In this document: one piece after another, positions 47,501 to 58,800 of the stretch
Layout of the letters: every line of letters begins with the position of its first letter
How positions within the stretch are numbered: the stretch's first letter is position 1
Assembly: GCA_001584585.1 (NCBI GenBank)
Contig: LSYV01000043.1
Span: 581,693 to 645,692 of the forward strand
Origin: Gonium pectorale
Lineage: Eukaryota; Chlorophyta; Chlorophyceae; Chlamydomonadales; Volvocaceae
Reading direction: 5' to 3'
Length of the DNA stretch: 64,000 nt
Notes under the pieces: model-generated
The model's input: only the letters and a program-made list of their open reading frames with translations
Database searches by the model: none
What the model was told of the DNA's origin: nothing
Program-made: the position numbers and the translations under genes

Positions 47501-48977
47501 GGGCGAGCCAGGGTGGGGCGGCGGACTTGGGGAAGGAGGTCACTTGGGCGAGTATAGGCGTAACGCGCTAACACCGGTTTGGCTGCGTGCGGGAGTCCAG
47601 CCCAGCAGCTTTGTGATTGCGTACGCGCCGGATGCATGTCTACCCCTACGGTTGGGTCCGCCGCAGCGCCATGGTATCCCTCTGGCCGCACAACTGGCAG
47701 TCCGTTCTGGCCGCGGCGGCCGCCGCCGCGCCGCCGCCGGAGCGGGAGCAGCTGCATCAGCTGGTGGCCGGCGTCAGCCAGGCGGCGGACGAGCAGACGG
47801 AGCCGGCGCCGCCGGCTGGGGAGGCGGCGGCGGCCGCAGTCGGCGGCGCCGGGGCAGCGGTGGAGGCAGCGCCAGTGCCAGCCGTGAAGCCCGCGGGTGC
47901 GTCCGCCGGCGGACGCGATGCGGGTGACTCTTTGCCGCCGCCTTCGCCAGAGTGCGCGGCCGGTGGTGGCGGCAGCGACGCTGGTGAGTCTTGCAGCAGC
48001 GGGATCGGGATTGGCGACTCGTCCGTTGGGACCAGTCCCGCGCCCAACGCCACTGCCGACGCGAGCAGCAGTGGCGACGGCTCAGGCGGCTCAGGCTCCG
48101 GCGCGGCCAAGGGTGGCGGCAGCAGCAGCGGCGGCGGCGTCAGCGGCCCCATGTCGCTCCTGGCTGACAAGCTGAAGCGGCTGGTTGGGGCGGGCGGGGC
48201 CGAGGTGGACCCCGCGGAGCACCTGCGGAGCGACCACGTAAGCTGGGGAGCGGCTTGCTGGGATGGAAGGGGAGGGTAGGGGAGGGAGGAACGTTCCTGG
48301 CACGAGCGGGCTTGGGAAGGGGTGGTCCTGGGCCCGCGGCCCCGGAGGGTGGCGCACAGTACCCGTGCCACATGGCGTTGACCCTTTGGAGGAGAGCTGG
48401 ATTCCTTCCCCGTTTCAGGAGGGTGTGCCACCCGCTGGCGACCCACGCGCCAGTGCCACGTGATACGGCCGTTTCGACGAAGGCGGGGTGCGGCGCGCTG
48501 GCGGCCCGCCCGGGCCCGGGCGGCCTGCGCTCACGCTGCGTCCCCACCCCGACCGACGTGCCCTTTTGCGTCTCCGCGCACAGAGCCGAGTCTCTGCCAG
48601 CCGCTCGCTTGGCACAAAGACCCCTTTTCGGTGATGCTGTTATCGCTACTTCGGCGGCCACGCAGGTCGACAGGCTGGACGTCACGGGGTTCCTGTCCCT
48701 GCTGCGGGAGGTGGGTGGCCCGCTGGTGGCGCGGCACATGGCGGAGTGGGGCGCGGTGGCACCCGACGCCGACGCGGCGGACGGGGCGGCGCCGGACGAG
48801 GGCCAGGCCGGCGAGTCCGAAGCAGGTGGGTTCCTGAGCGGGAGGGGCCGGCAAGGGCCGGGGTGGCCGGGGCCCTGGTCGGGGCCTGGTAATGGCGCGG
48901 TGACGGGCAGTGTGTGGCACGTACGGTAGGGGGGGCTGGGCGTCGGGCGTCGGGCGTCGGGCGTCGGGCGTCGGGCG

Positions 48978-49031
<54 letters not shown>

Positions 49032-51256
49032 GGTCTGTGCCCTCCGGGCCGGCGCAGTCTTTAGCAAGCTGCAGGGAGGCGTGCGCCTTGGGAGGGGTGA
49101 ACTCATGCGCCTTGAAGGGGCGACCCGCCGGGCTTGTGCGCTGCCGAAACAGTACGTCCGTCTACCGGTGCCGCACCGGCCTGCCGAATCAGCTGCCCCG
49201 TGCACCTGCATCCTGTACGCTAAGCCGTTGCCCAACCCAAGCCCGCATCCGGACACCGCCCTGCACGTATTACACGCGCACGCAGCCGGGATGGCCGCGC
49301 GCCGCGCCCAGGCCGCCGCCGACGCGGCCGGCCCCAAGTCCGACCAGGCGCTGGGCGGGCCCGCCCGCCTCCGCCGCACCGCCTCCGCCGAGGCGGCCGC
49401 CGGCGCCGCCCGCGGCCGCCAGGGGCGGCGGCGCGCAGCGCTGTTCCCCGACGCCACCCGCGTCCCGCTGCCCAACGCGCCCAGCACCACCATCGTCTGC
49501 CTGTACGGCGTGGGCCTGCCCACTGAGCGCGCCTATCACTACCTGCGCCCGCCGCCGCCGCCGGCCGCACCGCCAGCAGCGTCGGCGGCGGCGTTAGGCG
49601 CTGCCGCGCCGGCGGCCGCGCCGGCGTCGACTGGCGGTGAGGACCCGGCGGCGGCGGCGAACGGGGAGGCGACCGGCGGCGAGGGCGCGGGTGGAGCGGG
49701 TGGTGCGAGTGGTGAGCGTAGCAGCAGCGAGGGCGAGGGCGAGGGCGAGGGGCAGGCCCCACCGCCTCCGCACAGCGCCGCGGCGTCTGGCGAGGAGGCC
49801 AACGTGGAGTCGGGCGGCGACGCGGCCTCCGGCTGGATGATCATGCGGGACGTGTCGCAGCCGGGCCACGCGCTGGTGAGTGCGGTACGGTACCCATTAC
49901 GATAGAGGTGTGGCAGTCAAGGAAACGAAGGAAGGCGCTTGTCCGCAATGGGCTCCTGTTGGGTGCGTGCGCACCGCCTAACGTGCACATGGCAGCGCCC
50001 CGGAATGTGGATCCACAATGGATCTCGGCATCAGGCCGCCCCTGTACGGCCTGTGGGCCGTGCAGCAGCTGCTGCCTTGGTAACGAAGACAGGGCGCGTG
50101 CGTGGCGGCGTGGGCGACGGCGGCCCACCGACCCGGCCACCGTGCGACTGCCTCGACCTCCCGTCGACGGGACCTACGCTGCTGGCGCCCAGCTCGTCGT
50201 TGTTTCATCCCCCTTTTCCTTTGCCTCCCCCCCCTGCTCCCCCCCGCTCCCCCCCGCTCCCCCCTTCCCTTCACCTCCCCTCACAGGACGTGGGTGTGCA
50301 GCTGGGCGACGGCGACGGCACGGTGCCGCTGATCAGCCTGGGGCTCATGTGCCGGGGCGGCTGGCGACCCGGGGGTCGGCTCAACCCCGCCGGCATGCGG
50401 GTCGTGACGCGCGAGTTCAAGCACCGCAGCGTGTCGATGATGAAGGACGCGCGGTGAGCGGCGCGGGGGGGGGGTTCACAGGGGCGGGCGGGCGGGCGGA
50501 CGGGCGGGCGACGGGGGGCAAAGCTGCGCACACCTGACCGCTTCGCTCCGCTGCGCTCCGCTTCGCTCCGCTGCGCTCCGCTGCGCTCCGCTGCGCCGCA
50601 CTCTGCTGTAACCGCAACCTCTGTCTGGGGGATTAGCGGCCTGCTTCGCGCGCTCCTGCCGCCGGCGTATCTGCGGCAACCGCGGCCCATCGGCAGGCAC
50701 CCTGTAGCGCCGCACCTCCGCCTACCATCCACCATCATCCCGCCATGGCGAGTTGCGCTGCTTGTGCGCAATCGCCACGTGTCCGTATCTCATCCGCTTG
50801 GCGGGAGGCCCCGCTCGGCGTACCGGACACGGCATGCACCGGGGGCGAGCTGATAAAAATCATTCCGCTTAAAACGAGTATGTCCGTCACCATTGTTCTC
50901 AGACTCCCCGTCCCTCCCGCTTCCCGAGTGCCCGCCCGTTTGCCCAGCCCCGTCCCGGCTAGAGGCGCGCCGACCATGCCGCCCTGGGCAAGGGCCGGAC
51001 GCCATTTCTGCTCCACCCTACCACGCGCCTCGCCCGCCCCCCACTGTTGCGACCCGTTTCTCACATCGTCCATTTTCCTCGCTGTTGGCTGCCCGGCAGG
51101 GGCGGCCCCGAGACTGCCGCCCACGTGGACATCCTGGGGAACGAGGGCGTGCTGGCGGACGTCATCCGGGTGGCGGCGGGCCGGGCGGACGAGCTGAGCG
51201 ACGTCATCGTGTCCGACATTGACCGCATTGCGGCGGCGGCGCAGCTGGACTTGTGA
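41505..51256 (+). CDS. PDAT1: Phospholipid:diacylglycerol acyltransferase (LCAT family)
   Basis: Transfers an acyl group from a membrane lipid to diacylglycerol, making triacylglycerol, as a single-pass ER-type protein. Exons: 41505-42038, 42369-42840, 43638-43732, 44103-44165, 44448-44518, 44983-45085, 45311-45415, 45935-46061, 46581-46702, 47212-47294, 47667-48237, 48666-48825, 49286-49875, 50287-50453, 51100-51256. Phases agree; 1139 aa. Basic, Pro/Ala-rich cytosolic N-terminus; membrane span ~158-176 after RRKRLQW; then HPVVIVPG, GFVTSGLELW, PYDWRLAMPLLE, catalytic Ser476 in VHSYGE, NIAGTALGVPK, SGETRDTAQLG, MLPVGGPRVWGN, catalytic Asp in DGDGTVP (~1042) and His1096 in AHVDILGN, the order seen in yeast LRO1 and plant PDAT. 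Odd points: a Leu-rich LTDS/LTDT segment (~179-320), long low-complexity insertions in exons 11 and 13, and VHSYG where GHSMG/PHSMG is usual. Confidence 0.93.
43052..43152. other. Assembly gap (about 101 N)
   Basis: A run of undetermined bases. It falls inside the PDAT intron between exons 2 and 3 (42841-43637). The flanking exons join in phase (VVIVPG to FVTSGLELW, contiguous in other PDATs), so no coding sequence appears lost. Confidence 0.95.
45618..45746 (-). repeat. Dispersed repeat, copy 2 (inverted relative to copy 1)
   Basis: Reverse complement of the block at 766-905, with several indels (for example an extra A after ctattgga). It lies in the PDAT intron between exons 7 and 8. Two unrelated loci sharing ~130 bp implies a repeat family rather than chance. 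Confidence 0.6.
48938..49030. repeat. Minisatellite: six gggcgtc units then about eight gggctc units
   Basis: Six perfect 7-bp gggcgtc units (48938-48979) pass directly into 6-bp gggctc units to about 49030. It sits in the PDAT intron between exons 12 and 13. The change of unit length in one uninterrupted array suggests replication slippage. Confidence 0.9.
50536..50600. repeat. 10-bp tandem repeat (tccgctgcgc / tccgcttcgc)
   Basis: About six alternating copies of tccgctgcgc and tccgcttcgc in the PDAT intron between exons 14 and 15. On the other strand it gives a spurious Ala/Glu/Arg/Ser repeat peptide, not considered coding. Confidence 0.85.
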
Positions 51257-52881
51257 CGGACACCTCCGAGGCGGACACCTCGCCGCAGCTGTTGTTGGGG
51301 GCCGGAGCTTCATATTGCGGGGTGGTGCGGAAGCCGTGGCTGTGGACCTGTGACGGACGGGGCAGCGTCAACCGCATCACCGCACGCAGCGGTGGGGCTT
51401 TGGCGGAGCTGCACCTACCCGATGCTGCGGTGATGCCCTGGACTGAAGCCAGCCAGCCAGCAGAGGCCGGACGTTGCGGTGCATCAGCAGCGTGTTGGTG
51501 GCGGCAACACCTAGTAAACTGCGCCACTGGGGTACTGGTGTCGCTGTGTCGACTGAGACAGCGATGTAGGTGACGGGGGACGATACAAGGAGCAGGATGG
51601 TGAGGCGGTGCAGAAGAACCAGTGACAGGAGGAGCAGCACCCATCTGGATTACACCGTCACGGCCGCGGTGCGGCTGGACCAAAAGGAGCTACCGAAGCC
51701 GTGCGGACACAGCGGCCGCACGGACACAGCGGTTCAGCTGCTGGATCCACAGAAGGTGCATTCCGGTGGTGTGGGCCCCAAATGGCGTTGCCGACAGGGG
51801 GGCGTAGCCCCGCGAGCTACAAGCACGCCGTCTGTTTCGTTGCAGCGGTCGGCTGGCAGTTGGTCCAATGGTGTTGCATGTTGTAGCGGCGCTGTGTCAG
51901 GTTTTGACCCTAGAGCGCCGCTGTCGTCATTCGTGCTTGCGGCAGCCATGTTCGCCGGTTGCGTTGGTCGCCGTGTCTTCATAGAACCCTGACTACCGTA
52001 CATAATAGCAGTGGGTGCGTATGCATGTGTGCATGTGTGCACGTAGTGCAGCACGGATTGGGGCTGCGCTGGGAGTGGGTGCTGCTTTTGTTTGTTGCTG
52101 GACGGTAGTTTCTCAGGGTTGCTCCGGCAGGTTTGCGCTCGTCCCCCGCCCAATGGGCCCGGTATGCATGCTCGCTTGATGGGGACAGAAGTCTGGTTAT
52201 TAGCATTGGTGGGGCTGTTGTAGTGGCTGTTGTTGAGGAGACATGGAGGGAGGCGTTTCGAAAGGAATGGCAGGCATCCGGGCGCACTCTGGTACCGTCG
52301 ATCCATTACAAGACTTGATGGATCACTGTTATGATCACTATCGCTACCTTGAAGCCCACGTGCCGCCGAGCCGAGCCGTTGGCTTCCACATAGTATGCCG
52401 GCAACTCAGAGATTCCGGTGGACTCACAATCCCAAGTGCAACATGTTTAATTGATGTTTTCCCGGCCGTGACGTTGCAATGTCGTAGCAAGACGCTCTCT
52501 GTGTTAAGTAGTCCTGCTAAAATGGCATATACGAGTGTAAGTAGGCAAAGTCCCTGAGTGCTGCTGGCACCTGGCTTGTCCTGCGTTTCTTGTTCAACTG
52601 GTCGATAGGCCGTATTACGGCGGACCTGAGTGTTCTTCTGACTGCTCCCTAGTAGACAACTATGATCACGAGAGTATGCTCTGCCCTGCGACTGTGTCCT
52701 GAACTGACAACTAAGAGCGTTGGTCTCACTTTTGCTTTAGCTGGCTCCTCCTGGTCAGCCGCTTTAAACCCGGTCCGGATGTAACTGCGATAGAAGTGTA
52801 CACTGCCGATTCCCTGTGGGCCCGGGCAGCTTTGGCCGCACCTTGGGTGCTTAGGCCCGCCTGGGTCCGCTCCGTGCCACC
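51257..52881. other. PDAT 3'UTR and promoter interval of the kinase gene
   Basis: The first plus-strand TGTAA after the PDAT stop is at 52780-52784, only about 100 nt before the next gene's ATG, so it is doubtful as the PDAT poly(A) signal. 52100-52740 is less GC-rich than the surroundings. The open frames here lack coding bias. No TATA box recognised. Confidence 0.45.
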
Positions 52882-55800
52882 ATGCTGTTCGTGTTCTTCA
52901 TGACGCTGCAGCTGAGGCACATCGTCAGTGTTACTGGTCAATGGGCCTCCCTCGGCGACCTGCTAGGTCACGCATCAGCGGTCGGCGACACACCTCGAGT
53001 CGCTTTGGATGCGGGGGTATACTCCTTTCAGACACTTGAACCCGCACCGATCAACGGAAACCTTCTGCTGGAGGGACGCGACGACGGGTTGGGCAGCCGG
53101 CGCACCATCATCGACCTCTCCGCCTTTGGCACGGTGTCCGCCCTGCAGCTGAAGACAGGTGCGACGTTATTCCCCCTCGCATGCAAAGCCTAAGGCGACG
53201 AGGGCGATGCCTGAGTTGGCACCGACTGCTCGTACCGTTGTGCGAGGCGTCCCTGGTCCCTACTGCGATAGTGGCCAGTCAGCCACGTGGCTCCAGGAGC
53301 TCCAGGACGCTCCAGGCTGCACTCCACTCAAAGCATCCACTGCGCTCAGGTTCTCTGCTGCCCCTCGCCGCGCATAATCAATCCACCCTTCGGCCCTTCA
53401 CCACGCACAGGCGCACGCCTAGAGCTGCGCAACCTGACGCTGCTGCTGCCACCGCTTCCCGAGCTCGCCCTTTCGCACACGTCACCCAGCTTCCTTGCCC
53501 ACCTGGTCAGCTCCGAGCCGGGGGCGCAGCTGACGCTGAGCGGGGTCACGGCGCAGGCTGCCACATGCAGGTAGGTATGTCCGTCCGCAGAGGGTGCGGG
53601 CTGTGGCCGGCCTAACGCTACGTGAGCAGCATGGGATGGCAGGTAGGTCGCATGTGAGAGCAGACGAAGCGATGCAACGAAGCTGTATATCTGGGCGACA
53701 GGGTCCCTGTACAGCACATGTACTCTCCGCGAATCTAACCTGCCTCCAGCGTTTTGTTCATGTCCATGACCCAGCTCGACCTGCGACCTGGCCCATGCTC
53801 GTGCCGGCACTCCCATACTCTGACAGTAGTGTGGCCGTGTTCATGGCGTTTTGGGGTCGCTCTGCTACCGGGCACCGGGCCATCGGTCAGGGCCAAGGAA
53901 GGGATGGTGTCCGCTGCAGGACGCCTCGATCGAGAAACCCTGCCCCTTCTGGACCACCTTGACCGCCCTTCCCGCAGTGACATGGTCGTGTTTATGACGT
54001 CATTCTGCGATCTGGACACCTGGGCTTTCAACCCGGGCCTCCACGTGCAGAACGGGGCGGTCACCTACGGCCGCGGCCGCATGGCGCTATCTCCGGCGCT
54101 GCCGGCATCGGCGGCGGCAGAGGGGCTGAATTCTCCTGCCAACGACGGCAGCGGCGCCGGCGCCGGCGGTAACACTACCACTCCTGGGCAGCTGAAGGAG
54201 TCTGTGGAGGCGGAGCTCCACGCCACGCGTTTCACGTGTGCTCCAGACGACGGCGGCGCCCTCCCCGCCGCCTGGCCCTGTCTGGCGGGCCCCGTGGGCA
54301 GCGCCGCGGAGCTGTGGGACGCCCTGCAGCACCTGGGCGCCACGCAGCGGGTCATGCTGCTGTCAATCACCCGCGACGTCTCGCTGGCGGACGTGAAGTG
54401 GAGGGCTCCAACTGTAGGTCAATCGATTGGCGGGTCAGGGGAGGCGAGGGGTTGTGCGGGGGGGAGGGCTGTCGGTCAGCTGGGATACGGTAACTCGTGC
54501 GCCTGCGCTCCGCGGCGTGGAGCTCGAATAGATGGGGCGGGTACCGTAGGCCGGTGCGGCGGATGCGCGGGCTGGGCGCCCGGGTGGAGTGGATGGTTGT
54601 TGGAGGGTTGATTGGCAGCGGAGGGGTACAAGGCGTCCAGGCAGAGGTACGAGGCGGGGCGGGCGGGCGCGCGGGTGGCCGCGGCATGCATGGCGCCGTA
54701 TGCGGGTGCGATCATGCCATCCTGGCTGGCTGCGTGTGGCATCAGCCTCGCCGCGATGAGGTGATCGAGCCGCACGTTGACGAGCGCAAACCACAGCTAG
54801 GGCACTGTATTGTATGTGCGTCCCATGCTGTTGCCTAGCTACCCAATCCACCAATGCATCCGCAGCATAACGCTGCGGCGGCCAATCCTTGCAGACCCAT
54901 TGCCCCCATCATCACGCCGACGCCGAGTTTCCCGACATTTGCGCTTGACAACATGCGGCTCGCCCCCCGCAGATCCCCATCGGCGTTGTGGTTCTACTGC
55001 ATGGCAGCGCGGACCCGAGCTCTGCGGGCTCTGCTGCGGTAAGCGAGTGACATTTGCGCAGATCTGGACACCGGCAAAGCAACTCCGTGCATACTTCAAG
55101 TTTCCGAAATATATGCCTGGCGGCTGACCTTGGCTGCCCGAGGTTCGCAGCCTCGTTGTCCCAGGGTTCGTACCTGGATCCCTGTTGAGGTTCTGGTGGG
55201 ATCCTGTTGGGGATCTTGTTCGCACCTGATTTGACCCTGCAGATCGACCTGGCAGGAAAGGGCCTGCTGGTAGTGGGCCTGGACCCTCTTGGTCAGGGCC
55301 GGCTGCTTGTCAAGGACCTTACCCTGCTGGGCCTGCCCTACCCCAGCTCCACATCCAGTGCCGAACACATGTTCAGCGCCTGGGTGTGGTCCTTCAACAC
55401 CTACGGGTAAGTCTATGTCTGTCCACACATGCGCCATCCGTCGTGTGCACTGCCGCACACAAACCACACAGGCCGTGCACAACGTTGCGGACTGTTGCGT
55501 ATCAGGCAAGCCGTGGCAGCACGAGAGCCCTCCCCCCCCCGTCAACCGCGTTCCTTCACTCGCTAGCAGGCTGGCCTTTCCGTACCGTGCGGCACGTGTG
55601 CGGCACACGTGCCGCACTCACATATGAAGCGTGGCCCTGATGCCTGACCTGTCACGGCCTTCAATCACGTAGCGTTGGGAACTGCAAGCCCTGCGCAATG
55701 TCCGCGGCAACATCTGCAACCGGCAGCCTCTGGTTGCCAAAGCATCAAGAACAGCAGTCTGCTCTGCCCTGTGCTGCGCTGACGGACTGGCGCGCGCTGA

Positions 55801-58800
55801 TGGACGAAACGCAGGGACTATGGTGTATCTACCGGGCTTGTGGGCCCTTTCCTTGCCTTCTTCGAGTGCCACCGCTGCACGCTGGTGGTGGCCGACGCGG
55901 AGGTCCTGTGGTGGCGCCGCATCGCCGACCTCATCGTTTCGGACTTTGGCGGGCGCGGTATTGCTGCGTTCCGTTTCAGGTGCGATCTTGCAATGACTTG
56001 TTTGTTCGCCGTGCGTCATCAAGGAGCATCAGCACGCTTGTCTGGGATATTTGTGAGGTTTTATAAGTGCTCGTCGCTTGCTAAGGCCGCGTCGGCAGTA
56101 GGTGAATCAGGCTGACCGCCGCTCTCCAACTGCCATGGGCCAACCGCCACGGGTCAACCGCAGGGTGGAGGTGGCCGCCAACGGCAGCGCCGGCGGTGGA
56201 GTTTCTGCCGCCCCGACGGTCGCGGCCCATCAGGCGGGCCACGAAACGCCCTACGCCGCTCTCCCTGTGGTTCTGAGGAGGCTTGACTTTGGCATGGGCA
56301 TGGTGAGCGCCCGCGACCGCATATTGGTGAACGTCACGCTGCTGCCTGCCGCAATCTTCCCTGCGGCCCGCTTCTCGCGGCGCTCGGCGGCACTGGTGGC
56401 CGCGTGGCCGATGGCAGCGGACCTAGGCCTGGAGGAGGCGCTGCAGGCAGGTTGGGGCTTCGGGGATGGAATGCAGGGGTGAGACTCATTCTAGGTGAAT
56501 TCGTTCCGTCCGGGATCATGTATTCATGTCGCCTGGCCTATCCCAGGACACCGTAAGCATGGGATCAGGATGAGTCGGCGGGGTGGTGGTGGTGATGGTC
56601 TAGGAACACCGGGTCTGGGCCTCGGGGGCACGAGGGGCGCACGAGGGGCCCCACGGGCGCGAGAGGGCCGTCGCCGACCATCGTGCCCCGGACCTCGCTG
56701 CATCGAGCTCGGCACCTCGCTGCCCACCCCACGGTACGCGGCAGGCGTGTGGCGAGGCGTCTGGTGACACTGACGCCTCGCCACACGCCTGCCGCCCAGG
56801 GCGTAGCCCACCAGATATGCCAACTCCCTAACTCTGCGCAGGCGCTGCTCATCTGAATGTGTCCGCCGCACTGTCAGATTCCGCCGCCCTAACTAACCGT
56901 TGGTCCTATTCGCCTTTGCTCCAATCTCTCCAGATAGGCCGGCAGACCGTGGCCGAGACGTCTGACGGCATGAGGCACTCGCCCGCAGTCGCGATGAGCG
57001 GTGAGCTCCTGCACAGGCGATGCCCGCGTGCACGCGAATACGGCAAGGCTAGCGTACGGCACATCAGCATCTGTAGTACGACACTGTACGTCACATTGTA
57101 CGTCAGGTGCAGTGCATCCTCGGGCTGTCCAGATAGGGAGCCGCCCTTGCCGGGGAGCGAGAGAGCCAACGTGGAGGTACCGCCCGTCGGGCTCATCAGG
57201 CCCGGCCTGCCAGGCGCCTGCCCCGCTGGGTCTCACCTCCATTGCATGCCACCACTCACCTCCACTGATGATCTCGCGCTCGCTGTAGGGCCCTCTGCCC
57301 CGTAACCCCGAACCCCCGGTGGTGGGGATGCCCGCTCATTCCGGCTCGCAGTGCATTGCCTGGTTGACAAGCCGGATGTATGGGTCCAAGTCAAGGCGCC
57401 TGCGGCGTCCAAGTCCCATGGTTCGCTCGTGTCGGACGAGTTTGCAATCCTTGAAAAGCGCGAGTGGCTCGTGGGCCACACCATCAACCTGGCGGGCTGC
57501 ACGGTGCGGGGGCCGCTGGTCGGACCCGTTGCGGCGACGCGCGTGTTCTGGGACCTCCTGGTGAGCTGCTTGGGTTGGGGTCGCTTGTCTGTTGCGGTAT
57601 CTACATCCTCAGTGCTCTCGGGGTGCTCCGCCGTGACGTGAACGGATGGACGGCGCGCGCATTCGTGTGGGCATCTCCTGATGAGCGAGAGGCGGTCGGA
57701 ACCGGGATTTATACGGGGGCCGGGCGAGATGGAAAAGGCCGGGAAGTGGGGCGCACGCTGGGGGCATGGGCATGGTTGAGCGCCCACGGGCATGCGTGTG
57801 TTCTGTATGCGTGACCGTGTGCTGAAATAGTTCAAAAAGGAGACAGCAAGCAAACCAGGCAGCCGTGTGTGTGTGCGTGACGGAGTGCAGGAAACAGGTC
57901 TGAAGGCAGCGAGCAAACACCATGCGCGTGTGTGTGCTAGGGCGCCTGCCAGGCTGCTTCAGGCCACAGAGCGCGTGGAGCGGGGTCCGTTTTGGGGGTG
58001 GGGGCGTGCACTTCTGGGTAGCGTGGTTTGGTAGGCGAGTTGCAGGTTTAGGGGTGGCAGTTGACTGCCCCCGTCTCTTGTCTCTTCGGGGCAGCTGACA
58101 GGGCATGGTGGCCGCACGCAGTCCGACATACGGCCCCATGCATTCCACCGAATGTACTAGTTGCTGGAGGCACCCCCCTGATCGAGCGCTTGATTTGTGA
58201 GTGTCTCTGGCGTGCACCCGTCCGAGTCTCCTTGGGATCCACCGTGCTCCCGCTACCCTTGCAGGGCATTGCCAGTCCGTTCACTCTCGCCATAACGCGC
58301 GACGGCTCCCTGACGCTCCGGAACCTGGTGCTCTTCAACCTGACGGCCATGACGTCGGTGGCGTCGGTTGCACGCCAGCCATCGTCAACAACGGAAACGG
58401 AGACAACTGATCGTGTGCCAAGTGACGTTGCTCTTGACGGCGGCGGCGGAACGCAGGAGGGAGACAGCCTCGTTCTAGGCGCGCCCCCAGGCGCCTCCAC
58501 GCGTGGTGATGGCGTGCCCGAGGCGGGCCTGGGGCCCGTACCGCAAAACCTCGGCCGCCGGCGGATGCTGCAAGAGTCGTCCTCTAACCCGCCGGTGCTC
58601 CCCGGCTGGGCCCGGCCTCTCCTTCAGCTGGGAATGCCGCTGTGGTACTTCTCTGAGCATTGGTACGCTGAGTGGTGTACTACGCTGTTAAGGTTGGCTC
58701 TATGCCTTGTCTCTTGTTGCACCGGACAACCCAGCAGCATAGCCCTTGCCGGCAGCGCCCGCCCCCTTGCGGATAGGAAGCCAGCTGCAGGCCGTGAGGT

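Noticed and set aside
50271..50771. Minus-strand Ala/Glu/Arg/Ser repeat protein
   Set aside because: Produced by reading the 10-bp intronic minisatellite; no start context or conserved domain.
51570..51992. 140-aa open frame downstream of PDAT
   Set aside because: No codon bias, no motif, and located in the expected 3'UTR.
53754..53977. Open frame upstream of kinase exon 3
   Set aside because: It is continuous with exon 3, but the acceptor at 53975-53977 matches the phase of exon 2, and the skipped part lacks coding bias.
55130..55240. Possible tRNA or small RNA near the gggttcgtacc string
   Set aside because: No cloverleaf arms could be drawn around it. It is an intron with short gatcctgttggg-type repeats.
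56934..57000. Possible small kinase exon (IGRQTVAETSDG...)
   Set aside because: It has good splice sites and correct exit phase, but no available donor upstream supplies phase 0. Skipping it keeps the frame. Left as an alternative.
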